This document shows, piece by piece, positions 1-8,868 of a DNA stretch of 64,000 nt; position 1 is the first letter of the stretch, and the number at the start of each line of letters is the position of its first letter. A program made the position numbers and the translations under genes. Source of the DNA: Corallochytrium limacisporum (taxonomy: Eukaryota; Opisthokonta); the NCBI GenBank assembly GCA_002811645.1, contig PDIP01000012.1:116452-180451 (forward strand), given 5' to 3'. Below the pieces are notes generated by a model. That model was not told the origin of the DNA. It saw only the letters and a program-made list of their open reading frames with translations, and searched no databases.

Positions 1-1766
1 TCTGTATCAGGTGGCAGTCCAAAACTTTTTCGCATGAGGCCCTGTGTCATTTGTTTGGGAGTTCCCAGGAGGATTTCACAGCAAAGGGCTCCGGTGCCAC
101 GCGCTGTAATGGGATCAACGAGTGTCTTCATTTGATTGAAGATTGTTACTGGCTCCTCGTCCATGGGCAGGGAATCAAGAGTATCTGTTTCCACAAGCAG
201 ATCATGGACAACGTCCAGCGAGAATCGAGCAATGCCGAGCAAGCTCTCTTGATCATTCCGGGAAATGTGCCATGCCTCAATGACAATGGTTGCAGTGCGC
301 AACTTCTCAAGTTCTTCTTGTGTGCACAGGAGGGTTTCCATAGTCGAAAAATCAAACTTGGCTTCATGTCCATCCATGACAATGATGCTCTTTTCTCCCT
401 CTCCGGGTCGCATCATCCGGACAAGAAGGTACGCGCAATGAATGCTTCCAGATCCACTATCGGCCGTCGGCAGCCTGAAATTCTTGCCAAAGGGAATACG
501 GAGCGCAAGCTGTAGTATCGGAACATGGGGTTTTGTGCTCCTGCTCACACTAGCCCTTGAGACTTCCTGCACGGGAACTTCAGCATCATCTCCAAGTGTA
601 TGTCGCGACACGATCAGCAACAGGTCTCCCACACTATGTTTTCCGTTTGCCTTCGCTTCATTTAAGTTTATCACAAGGTTCCGTTCGGAACCTTCCTCAA
701 GAGACTTTCCAAGATTGATTTTGCCTGAAGCGACCGCCTTCCTGATCCTTTGCCCATTTTTGAGGCTGGATAGAGTCACGGTCATTGTGGCCTTATCTAT
801 GCCCACAACATGTGTTTGCCATCGTTTCTTGAATGCAATTCCACTCCTACGGGATGCTAGCAACCCCCGGCAAGAATGCTTACGAGAACCAGTTTGATCC
901 ATGATCTCGAAGTCCAGGACGAAATGTGACTTTTGACTGATGAGCCTATCCAGAGGATTCACATTTCCTGTAGGTTTCCCTGGAACAACTCTTTCAATAT
1001 TCATGGACAGGACGGCTCGCTCACTACCCGTCGCCTCCTTTTCCGGTGACTTTGGCTCTTCTAGGAAGCTATCAAACGTCGTGTACTCTATCTCACCAAA
1101 ATCATCTTCGGCATCATCCATGTCAGCTCTGTAGTCCTGTGTGCTTTCGATGGCTTCTGTGATTACCTTCTGTCCTTCGTCGGTCAGAAGATCTATGATA
1201 TCGTTAGGATCCAAGTTAGGTTCTTTGGCGTATGTTTGATCGGCTTCCACGGTGCTCCTCTCCAGGGCGCTGCCAGCATGCTCTGTTGGGGAAGAAATTG
1301 CCATTGAGACTTCTACCCTAGCAATCTCTTCGTCATCAAAGTTTTGTATTCCAAACTCTCCGTGCAGGCCCCCGTTCTCGATGAGGTTTGTTAGCGGGCC
1401 GACCTTGCATTCGCCAAGCTTTGTATCACCATCTCCGTAAAGGGTGACGGCCATGGTATTATTCACGTCCTCGAAATATAGGGCGACATGTTTTGGACTG
1501 GTGCGGATCGCATATACAACCGAAGATGGGCTACCATCACCTTCAGGTCCGCTTCCCGAGACCTCTAGAGGTGCGAGATAGGCACCTGCTTCTTTCTCGC
1601 CCCACCAGTGCACACGAAGGTGGAAGTTCTGTAGTCCCTGAATCTCTCTTGGAGGATCGCCATTCTTGGAGTGCCACCAAGTTAGACGGTCGATTCTGAC
1701 GTGCATTGACGCCCGAAGTGGGCCGTCCACCTGCGGTGGCAGAGACAACACTGTTTCTTCTGCCAT
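1..1766 (-). CDS. C2CD3: C2CD3-like centriolar C2-domain protein (partial, C-terminus off left edge)
   Basis: Read on the minus strand from the ATG at 1764-1766, the frame is open for 588 codons to the window edge with no stop, so the C-terminus lies outside. The first ~150 residues resemble the N-terminal C2 domain of C2CD3: LPPQVDGPLR near the start, then a HWWGEKEAG block, then VVYAIRTSPKHVALYFEDV. Two more C2-like beta-rich stretches follow, at roughly residues 290-410 (SHFVLDFEIMDQTG onward) and 440-580 (ILQLALRIPFGKNFRLP onward), joined by acidic linkers. In animals C2CD3 sits at the distal end of centrioles and is needed for centriole elongation and distal appendages before ciliogenesis. 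The family call rests on remembered motif order, not a search. A different multi-C2 protein is the alternative. Its divergent neighbour is the TrmH-type gene, 586 bp away. Confidence 0.6.
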   Translation of the reverse strand, partial: MAEETVLSLPPQVDGPLRASMHVRIDRLTWWHSKNGDPPREIQGLQNFHLRVHWWGEKEAGAYLAPLEVSGSGPEGDGSPSSVVYAIRTSPKHVALYFEDVNNTMAVTLYGDGDTKLGECKVGPLTNLIENGGLHGEFGIQNFDDEEIARVEVSMAISSPTEHAGSALERSTVEADQTYAKEPNLDPNDIIDLLTDEGQKVITEAIESTQDYRADMDDAEDDFGEIEYTTFDSFLEEPKSPEKEATGSERAVLSMNIERVVPGKPTGNVNPLDRLISQKSHFVLDFEIMDQTGSRKHSCRGLLASRRSGIAFKKRWQTHVVGIDKATMTVTLSSLKNGQRIRKAVASGKINLGKSLEEGSERNLVINLNEAKANGKHSVGDLLLIVSRHTLGDDAEVPVQEVSRASVSRSTKPHVPILQLALRIPFGKNFRLPTADSGSGSIHCAYLLVRMMRPGEGEKSIIVMDGHEAKFDFSTMETLLCTQEELEKLRTATIVIEAWHISRNDQESLLGIARFSLDVVHDLLVETDTLDSLPMDEEPVTIFNQMKTLVDPITARGTGALCCEILLGTPKQMTQGLMRKSFGLPPDT

Positions 1767-2352
1767 GTCTATTTGCAAAAACTTTCGTTTCTACTTATCT
1801 TTCCGTGTTCACATGGCGATAAAATTGTGTCACCATTCGTCAGTCATGTATTTCTCGTTTAGCTCAGGATCAATGAGACCATGACAAGTTTCAGGCGCAC
1901 TGCGCTGCCCCAAATACCGGCTGTTAGTCCTCGCGAGTTCCCTCATAGGTTACACAGAGTAGAAAGTAAGTGGGGACACTCCGGGAATGCAATTGGGAAA
2001 ATCGGAAACCGTAATTGATTCACTATTGAACTGTAGAGAGATCACCTCCCGCCAAAGTTTTCTTATACCCAACCATACCTTTGGCGCCAAAAAGGGACCG
2101 TGCTAGCAAGAAGAGCGTAGGGGGTGGCTTCAGATCAATACACGAGGTAAGCTGGGGTACGGGGCGAGCGGAAGGGAGGGTGTCATGTGGGACACACATT
2201 GCTGTGCGAAGCAAGGTTTACGTCCTTTAATGGTACGGGACCCGTGACGTAGCGTAAAACGTCGGGTAGATCAAACTCTTCGTCTGTGTATTCATAATGT
2301 GAAACATTTCACATCGTCTCCAACATTAGAATCCCTATATCGGTTCGGTGTC
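1767..2352. other. divergent intergenic region, C2CD3-like / TrmH-type
   Basis: This 586 bp separates two divergent start codons and must hold both promoters. A donor-like GTAAGT occurs near 1970 but no matching acceptor or upstream exon can be argued. In-frame GTG at 2299 extends the downstream frame but is not an ATG. I see no RNA gene and no clear TATA box. Confidence 0.5.
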
Positions 2353-3225
2353 ATGTTTGGGATACGGACAATACGACATGTGGGCAGCATAGGACTCAGG
2401 AGAACAGCACTGTCTCACCAGATCCTCTTCTATGGGACTAGGAAATCAAAGCCCCTCACAGTTCCAGGGTTGGAACGGAGAAAAGCTCTCCCAGACCTAA
2501 AGTTCCCTGTGGAAAGAGTCAAACATGTACTCGAGCCGTATTGCTCGCAAGAGCGTATCAACAAAATCAATCAAGTCCTTAAGAATCGTTGTAATGTAGC
2601 GGTGTGTTTTGAAAACCTTGGAGAGGCTTCAAATATTGCAGCCATTCTCCGAACAGCTGATGGTTTGGGCCTGCAAGAAGTGCACACAGTAATGTCGAAT
2701 AAACCATACCAGGTGCCACAGGGTGCGGCAGCAGGGGCGGATAGATGGCTTACAATTAGACACCACGACAACATCCAACAGTGCTTGCAAACACTTCGGG
2801 ACAAGAAGTATGTCATAATTGCCACAGACCTGGGCAATGGTGCCATCAATATGGAGGATGAGGCATTCCCAGCAACGGTGCGGCGCATGCTTGGTTCAGG
2901 TGACGACGAGCTCAAGCTGGCTGTTTTCTTCGGGAACGAAGCACGAGGAATCTCAAAGTATCTGGCAGCCCATGCAGATATGAGGTTTTTTTTGCCAATG
3001 AAAGGCTTTGCACAGTCCTTCAACGTCAGTGTCTCCGCTGCGGTCACATTGACAATACTTCGAAACCACGGGTTCCTGTCAAAGCCGCTGGATCCCAAGG
3101 ACCATGACACGCTTTATGCGTCCTCATTGATCCGGTCTGTGTCCAACAGCCTCAGCCTGCTTCGTCAAGAAGGGGTGGAGGTTGATGAGTACCATGCCCC
3201 GGATCCGGCCTACGACAGAGACTGA
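2353..3225 (+). CDS. SpoU/TrmH-family 2'-O-ribose RNA methyltransferase, probably mitochondrial
   Basis: This 290-residue SPOUT-superfamily enzyme should transfer a methyl group from S-adenosylmethionine to a ribose 2'-OH of tRNA or rRNA. All three SpoU motifs are present: motif 1 near residues 77-105 (NVAVCFENLGEASNIAAILR with the RTADGLG turn), motif 2 near 192-201 (FFGNEARGIS) and motif 3 near 213-230 (LPMKGFAQSFNVSVSAA). The compact bacterial-like form resembles TrmH (Gm18 in tRNA) rather than the very long cytosolic Trm3. The start is the ATG at 2353. The peptide that follows (MFGIRTIRHVGSIGLRRTAL) is Arg-rich, lacks acids and looks like a mitochondrial presequence, so a mitochondrial site is inferred. 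The exact nucleotide substrate cannot be read from sequence. Confidence 0.85.
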   Translation: MFGIRTIRHVGSIGLRRTALSHQILFYGTRKSKPLTVPGLERRKALPDLKFPVERVKHVLEPYCSQERINKINQVLKNRCNVAVCFENLGEASNIAAILRTADGLGLQEVHTVMSNKPYQVPQGAAAGADRWLTIRHHDNIQQCLQTLRDKKYVIIATDLGNGAINMEDEAFPATVRRMLGSGDDELKLAVFFGNEARGISKYLAAHADMRFFLPMKGFAQSFNVSVSAAVTLTILRNHGFLSKPLDPKDHDTLYASSLIRSVSNSLSLLRQEGVEVDEYHAPDPAYDRD

Positions 3226-3600
3226 ACCCTCTAGTTCAAGGAGTCCAGGTCTTCGTGTGTAATATATAATCAATAATAATGAACCCTCGCCACCGATTTT
3301 AATACTACATTCATAAAAAATTTGGCGCGGCATAATAAGTAATTGATTATTTGTGCAATCCTGGCCGAGGCGAGTTGAGAGCTTATTGGCAACCGGTCAA
3401 AGTATCCCGTCCTTCAGTTCCCCCAATGGAAAATGGGGAAGGGGGGAGCCCTTGGAGACTGACTAGGTGCCGGCCTGTTGCGGGGTTTCGTCGGCACGCG
3501 TTTTGGTGCGGCGGGTACTTGACGCACTATTCAGCCAAGTGGATGATTAAAATGTAAAAGGAGGGCTGAAACTCTGCATTTGAGGCGTCTTGACGGCGTC
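3226..3600 (+). other. intergenic region between two same-strand genes
   Basis: The first ~120 bp is AT-rich 3' sequence of the methyltransferase gene. The rest is the presumed promoter/5' UTR of the TMEM237-like gene. A TTG at 3580 is in frame with that gene, but the first ATG is at 3601. No other feature is visible. Confidence 0.4.
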
Positions 3601-4608
3601 ATGGATGGTGGTGACGAAGAGACCCGTGCGGTGAGTCGCGTCCCACACAGAGTCAGGCAGTTTTTTCACGACGAGCATACAGACCTCGAGTTATCTGTAA
3701 CAAAGCTACGTAACTCGAAGTTGGTGACTCCACATGACGAAGATATCCTCTATGGCGTTCAAAATGGTGACACAGGAGCAGTGGCATTGCCCAATACGGT
3801 CCACGGTGGTTCTGGCTCTGCAAAAGTTTTCGTCGAACACAAGGGACCATTCAAGAAACACAAGTCAGGCCAACAGCACGAAGGTTCTGCAAAACATGCA
3901 TTTCGACGGCTGACCTGGAGTTCTCCCGCCCGAAATCCATCCCCAAAGGGTGCCAGGGTACTGCTTGCTGGGGCAACTGGAGGAATTGCAATTCCACAGG
4001 AAGACATCAGCGCAGAAAGTAAAGGATACGAAGGAAAAGAAGCGGTGGTTTCTTACATCTACGGAAAGGGATTCTGGTTTTGGGGCATGTCACTCTATTT
4101 GCTCGCTGGGATAAGTGTAACGTGCATTCTTTCAGCAACACAAGCATCCTCATTCGCGGTATACTATGCCGATCTTGGACTCCCACTTCAAGGCTTATAC
4201 TATGCATTGTCGGGAACTGCGCTCGTATCCTCGGTGGACATCGTCGACTTACAGATGCGGAGAAGATTGCAAGGCATGGAATCAGGTGGAGAGCTTCGTC
4301 GGGGCCCGCAGCTGCCGACCATTCTGGCATTATTTGGAGCACTCGCCGTGAGTTTAGTGTCGGCCAAATACGATTACGCCGTTGCAAAGGAGAACAGTAC
4401 AAATTCAACAGCGAAGACCTTAAGCATCATTCGAGCCGTGTTTGCTCTATTTGCATGGCTAGTGTCAGTGTATGCGGACTACCGACCAGGAATCGGTCTT
4501 TCTTTGGTGCAACAACACGTAGAGGTCACAGACGAATCTTTAGAAGTACTGACAATGAGAGTGTACCGGTGGCCCGCGGCAACATTCAGAGGGGACGCAG
4601 TCCAGTAG
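3601..4608 (+). CDS. TMEM237: TMEM237-like tetraspan transition-zone membrane protein
   Basis: A 335-residue protein with a disordered, charged N-terminal half (to ~150) and four transmembrane helices near residues 161-181, 191-214, 237-257 and 275-295. This is the TMEM237 plan: long cytosolic N-terminus, four C-terminal helices, short tail. Matching points are a GF pair entering helix 1, LPLQGLYYALSG entering helix 2 with a following SSVDIVD, a GALAVSL core in helix 3 with NST glycosylation sequons in the next loop, and YRPGIGLS right after helix 4. In animals TMEM237 is a ciliary transition-zone protein and a Joubert syndrome gene. The similarity is recalled from motifs, so a different four-helix family is possible. 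The start is the first ATG in frame. The gene is convergent with the copper chaperone (172 bp between stop codons). Confidence 0.6.
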   Translation: MDGGDEETRAVSRVPHRVRQFFHDEHTDLELSVTKLRNSKLVTPHDEDILYGVQNGDTGAVALPNTVHGGSGSAKVFVEHKGPFKKHKSGQQHEGSAKHAFRRLTWSSPARNPSPKGARVLLAGATGGIAIPQEDISAESKGYEGKEAVVSYIYGKGFWFWGMSLYLLAGISVTCILSATQASSFAVYYADLGLPLQGLYYALSGTALVSSVDIVDLQMRRRLQGMESGGELRRGPQLPTILALFGALAVSLVSAKYDYAVAKENSTNSTAKTLSIIRAVFALFAWLVSVYADYRPGIGLSLVQQHVEVTDESLEVLTMRVYRWPAATFRGDAVQ

Positions 4609-4780
4609 CATGGGATCAAATCACATAGGCAAATTTCCACAGGCAAGCGTCCTGGTCGTTCCCATCTCACATTCCATAAAGAAGTAAACACTTATATGCA
4701 ATAACTAACGCAGCTCTAGGGCCTCATTTATTTGACAAACGCCCAGTCTAAGCACAAAACAAGTTTCTCCATCCAATCAA

Positions 4781-4993
4781 CTATTCTTCGCCAGCGAAAG
4801 ATGTTTCCTTTCCGGTCTTGGCAATCTTTTCCATGATCTCATCCTTGTTCAGCGTGGAAGACGTTACTTTGACAGTCTTACCCTCAAGATCAATGTCATA
4901 GCTATCCACACCATCCAGGCGCTTAAGGATGCGCTCGACTGCACCACTGCAGCCGCCGCAGGTCATAGCAACGTTGTACTTGTAGGTTGGCAT
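4781..4993 (-). CDS. ATX1: ATX1/ATOX1-type copper chaperone
   Basis: A complete 70-residue HMA domain. The metal-binding loop MTCGGC (residues 10-15, Cys12 and Cys15) follows the first beta strand, and KTGKE (loop 5) lies near the C-terminus. These are the defining parts of ATX1/ATOX1, which carries Cu(I) through the cytosol to P-type copper ATPases of the secretory pathway. Length is normal for the family (68-73 residues) and there is no targeting peptide, so it should be cytosolic. Start is the only ATG that gives the full domain. It is convergent with the TMEM237-like gene. Confidence 0.95.
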   Translation of the reverse strand: MPTYKYNVAMTCGGCSGAVERILKRLDGVDSYDIDLEGKTVKVTSSTLNKDEIMEKIAKTGKETSFAGEE

Positions 4994-6591
4994 CCTATTT
5001 CAATACATATATCAAATGGTGATTTTTGAATTCAAGGGTGTCCAACCTGCTCTTGTGCACTAGTGGGACACCTTTACATAGCTTCAAGAATAAGTCACAT
5101 TCGGGAGCGACGGCGTCATCCAACGAAGCCCGTGCGCAGACCCCACCGCGTCACGCAGGAGAAATTGCGCCGCAGAACGTGTCCCTCCCCCGTTAAAAAC
5201 GCCACTCCGGCCAGGTGATGCAATGTATTGCCCTGTGTCGATTGGGTCCTTTCATTCAGTATTCCGTACCACTTCCTTGCTGTTCGGTATGGAAAGGACA
5301 ATTTTTGCAATCAAACGGAACGCTGGCAAAAAGGTCGGTCGTACAATCTTGGAGAGAAGAAAAAAAGGTCGGTCGGGACACCACCCTTTGCGTCGACGAT
5401 TGGCTGCAGCCGAGACCAATACGTCAATATATCGTAACTGGTGGGTGGCCTGGGATTTTCGCAGACATCTCCCCATGTGAGCGCGGAAATAGGTCTTGAA
5501 CCAAACTGAAAACATATGGGGCGGTGCAACTTCCCTACCAGCTGAATAGGAGCTGCTGACAAAATTCGAAACCAGGTGTATCGATCGGCATAAATGTTTG
5601 TTGTGCCAACTGCGAAAAGGAATGGGCTGACTCGCAAGAATAGTGCGTAGCCCGGAGAGGTACCAGAAACCAACCGACCACCTCCACACCCCCCCCGGGG
5701 GGGGGGGCGCCGAACTCGCCAGGCGCAGATAAATTATTGATTCGAATCCAGTGTAGGAATTGCTTTGTCTATTAACTGCCCGCGTAATTATGTTCACCCT
5801 GCTCTTCAGGTGTTATGGAATTATTGGGTCTATGGGTGAGTATCAATACTCAATGTATGCCTTCCCTGCCAAGACCACATTGGGTGCGCATATCGATGAT
5901 CTACATAGCAAGTGACATGCTTCACCTACCACTTCTGTTGTCGTGACTTCTAAGTACGCGACACGGCAGCAAACGCTGTGTCGTATTCCCCGCCAATGAG
6001 TCAGTGTTTATGCATGCAGTCTACGTGTGTGCACACTCGCTCTTCCAATTCACAGCCATCCGCGAAGAGAAACGCGGTTGTTGGGGCGGAGCACCGACTG
6101 CCTCATTGCAAGCTCGCAGCAAGCCCTAGGATACCTCACTTCCAAACACATCCAACTGATTATCTATACTGCCACGCCTTCACCTATTGTTCTACTCACT
6201 CCCAGTATGGAAAGTATTAGCTAGACGGCACCCCGGCTCAGGATCGACCTTGCTGCCGCTAACCAACCCTCGTACTTGGCATAGAAAGCAGTCGATGTGT
6301 TTTTACTCCTTTACAGAAACTGTGCACGCGCTTGAAACTAGTATGACCTACGTTTAAATTACATAAGGCATTTACTTTCAGCCATGTGTACCGTATTTGA
6401 AGATCATACCTGAGTTTCAATTACAAAACAAGAATGGATCTGTCGCAAAATGTTTGTACTACCGAACCGTGTACATTCGATGTGACATTGCTCTAAGAAT
6501 CGAGAACTAGTATGTGCGGTCAATACTTCTAAAGAGAACGCCATGTAATACAAGGATCAGAGCCTGTTTTAGGCTATAATTTTAAGCCACA
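4994..6591. other. gene-free divergent region ATX1 / voltage-sensor phosphatase
   Basis: These 1.6 kb lie between divergent genes. Open frames here (for example minus 5252-5797) run through a C8/G10 homopolymer block at about 5691-5708 and have no domain signal, so none is called. A perfect inverted repeat with arms TGAGTAT/ATACTCA and a 2-nt centre lies at 5837-5852. A leader hairpin pair directly before the next gene is listed separately. Confidence 0.5.
6561..6588 (+). promoter_or_regulatory. mutually exclusive leader hairpins next to the phosphatase ATG
   Basis: AGCCT (6561-6565) can pair with AGGCT (6571-6575). The GGCT of that second arm can instead pair with AGCC (6585-6588), three bases before the ATG at 6592. 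Only one pairing can form at a time. The pairings are seen directly; any effect on initiation is inference, and the stems are short. Confidence 0.25.
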
Positions 6592-8841
6592 ATGTCGGGA
6601 CACACGAATGTAAATCTCGCACCACCTTTGGCTGATGGGGAAGCGGCGCAGTCCCGTAGTAATCTTAACGAACCTGGTAAGTTTGGGGGCTCGTTAGTGT
6701 TTGGGGCTGGATCCCTTGGCACCTTGGTCCGCACAGGATACGAATACCTCTCAAGTCCACGAAGGGGAGAGGCGTCCACTACCGCATTCTCAGGTAAGGC
6801 CATCAGAAGGGCCACTTCCGCAGAGTTTGTTCCGCCAAAGTTCACAGGAATCATACAAAGACTCCAACATACTGTCCGTGAACATGAATCCAGTCTAAAG
6901 GGATGGGAGAGTCGAAAACCACAAAAGATCGCTCGAAAATTACAGTCCCGAGATGTCAGTGTGATGAGTTCTGAAAGCACCAATGGTAAAAATAATGTAA
7001 TGGTTCTCATGGACCATGTCTTGTACGGTTACAGTTGCGACGCTATGGAGGGAGATCTAGAGGATGAAGCGCTGGTGCTTGCTGCTCCAGAAGTGGTACC
7101 TGATGTTGCGAGTGAGCAGACACCTTTGTTAAATGCCATGGGAGACGACTCCAGAAATTCGATTGCACCCAGCATCGATGATGATCATGTTCTTCCTACT
7201 CATTTGGGTACAACACAGAAAGTTCAGGGATGGCGGGAACTCATGTTTGATCTTACAGATCATTTGGGTGTAAAAATCTTTGCCATTCTCCTTGTGTTAC
7301 TGGACTTTTCACTCTTCATCACCAGCTTATTCACTCATAGATACCAACATCAGTTCGGCCTTGTAAGCGATGCGATCGCTATCTGGTTTTTGATTGAGAT
7401 GGGTACACGGTGGGTCTGCGGTGCGGAAAAGATCATGTTGAAGATTTGGGAAGTAATGGACATGCTGATCGTCCTCGTGTACGCAACTCTCACGTTGGCT
7501 TTTGATGAGAACGCTGCCTATGCTGCGGTTAGGTTCCTGCGCTTATTTTTGCTGATTCGATTGCTCACATACACCCCACGATTGAAATTGAATGCTCGCA
7601 GAATGGTATCGCGACATACTAAGCGCTTAGATGAGCCTAACTTCGACCTTGATCTCACCTACATCACGGATCGGATTCTGGCAATGGCCTTTCCTGCCAG
7701 TGGTACTGAAGCTATGTATCGCAACAATGTCAAGACTGTGAAGCGGCTCTTTGATTCAAGACACAAGGGTCACTACAAGGTCTATAATCTCTGTAGCGAA
7801 AAGTCATACCCCCCTGGGACTTTCGATGGTCCCGTCGCTCGATACTATATCATTGATCACAACGTTCCTTCCATCGAGCAAATGCTTGATTTTTGCCGAG
7901 ATGCAAGTGTTTGGCTTGAAGAAGACACTGAAAATGTGATTGCGGTACACTGCAAAGGCGGTAAAGGTCGCACTGGCACTATGATCTGTGCGTATCTGCT
8001 GTATTCGGGACAGTTCGATGAGCCGGCTGATTGCCTGAAATACTACAACGAGAAGAGGGCCAATATTGACAAGTACCGGGCCGACAACACCTACAAGAAT
8101 GTCCTCACTCCGAGTCAAGCCCGATATGTAGTTTACTTCCAGAAACATTTGAAGCAGGACATTCCGTTGCAGTTTCCTCCCCGCATGATACTTGGCAATC
8201 TGACTGTCGTGGGAATGAGTGCAGTGCTTGCGAATACGAAGGACTTCTATTTCACAATTGAGAGCGAAGCTGGCGGGCCCAGATTCTGCTCAGAGGATCA
8301 GCGCATACCCTATGTATATGATGAACAAATGGATGCCATTCGATGGGAGGAGATCAATTTTGAAATCGCGGGCAACACAAAGCTGGCCTTTGACAGCAAC
8401 AAACCAACTCCTCTACGAGGAAAGGACTCTAAGATCTTTTTCTTCTGGATCCATACATCGTTCGTGAAGCCGGCTCCCTTGATGCTGCAGAAGTCCCGGG
8501 TGGACAACGCCGCATCGTCGGATGTCTTTCCACCGTACTTTTCGGTCCTGCTGGAACTAACTTCAGGTGCAAAGGTAAGTATCGTGAAGGCGAATGACCA
8601 GTGAGCCCAATACGTTCCTTCATTTTGATGAAACAATCTTCGCCTACAACTTCCATGGTTGACACATCAAGAATATCACCAAGATCTCTGACATGAAGTT
8701 TGTTGGGCGGACACATTTGCAGCGTCTCTCTCGTGAACTGAATCAGCCAAACTAACCCTTTCGTTTTTTGAATGTTTCCTGGACTGTCCTTCCAAACAGA
8801 TTGAAATCACTCGACTGACGCTCAATAGCCAAGTCATATGA
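6592..8841 (+). CDS. voltage-sensing phosphoinositide phosphatase (VSP/TPTE-PTEN type), spliced 6592-8574 + 8800-8841
   Basis: A four-helix voltage sensor precedes a PTEN-like phosphatase and a C2 domain. S1 spans ~227-247, S2 ~255-277, S3 ~286-305 and S4 ~311-326. The phosphatase domain (~345-530) has the active-site loop HCKGGKGRTG with catalytic Cys454; GG in place of PTEN's AG is typical of VSP/TPTE. The C2 domain follows (~535-660). Known members dephosphorylate PI(4,5)P2 or PI(3,4,5)P3 at the plasma membrane on depolarisation. S4 reads VRFLRLFLLIR: Arg at 314, 317 and 323 but Leu at 320, where the RxxR series would place another Arg. The N-terminal ~220 residues are disordered. Unspliced, the frame stops after 670 residues; removal of the candidate intron gives 674. 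The gene is convergent with prominin, 27 bp apart. Confidence 0.9.
8575..8799 (+). other. candidate spliceosomal intron in the phosphatase gene
   Basis: AAG|GTAAGT at 8572-8580 is a perfect 5' splice site in phase 0. Downstream are a branch-point-like CTAAC (about 8752-8756), a T-rich tract and CAG at 8797-8799. Joining gives a 13-codon last exon (IEITRLTLNSQVI, stop at 8839-8841). Retention gives VSIVKANDQ and a stop. The intron would be 225 bp, in a window where almost no other gene needs one. Confidence 0.6.
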
Positions 8842-8868
8842 AACTCAAACCTTCAACAGCGAGCCCTT

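Noticed and set aside
5252-5797. 181-codon minus-strand frame
   Set aside because: It crosses a C8/G10 homopolymer block and encodes Pro/Gly runs; no family resemblance.
6677-6736. Possible 60-bp intron (GTAAGT ... GCACAG) inside the phosphatase N-terminus
   Set aside because: No pyrimidine tract or branch point, very short, and the frame is open without splicing, so the GTAAGT is probably coincidental.
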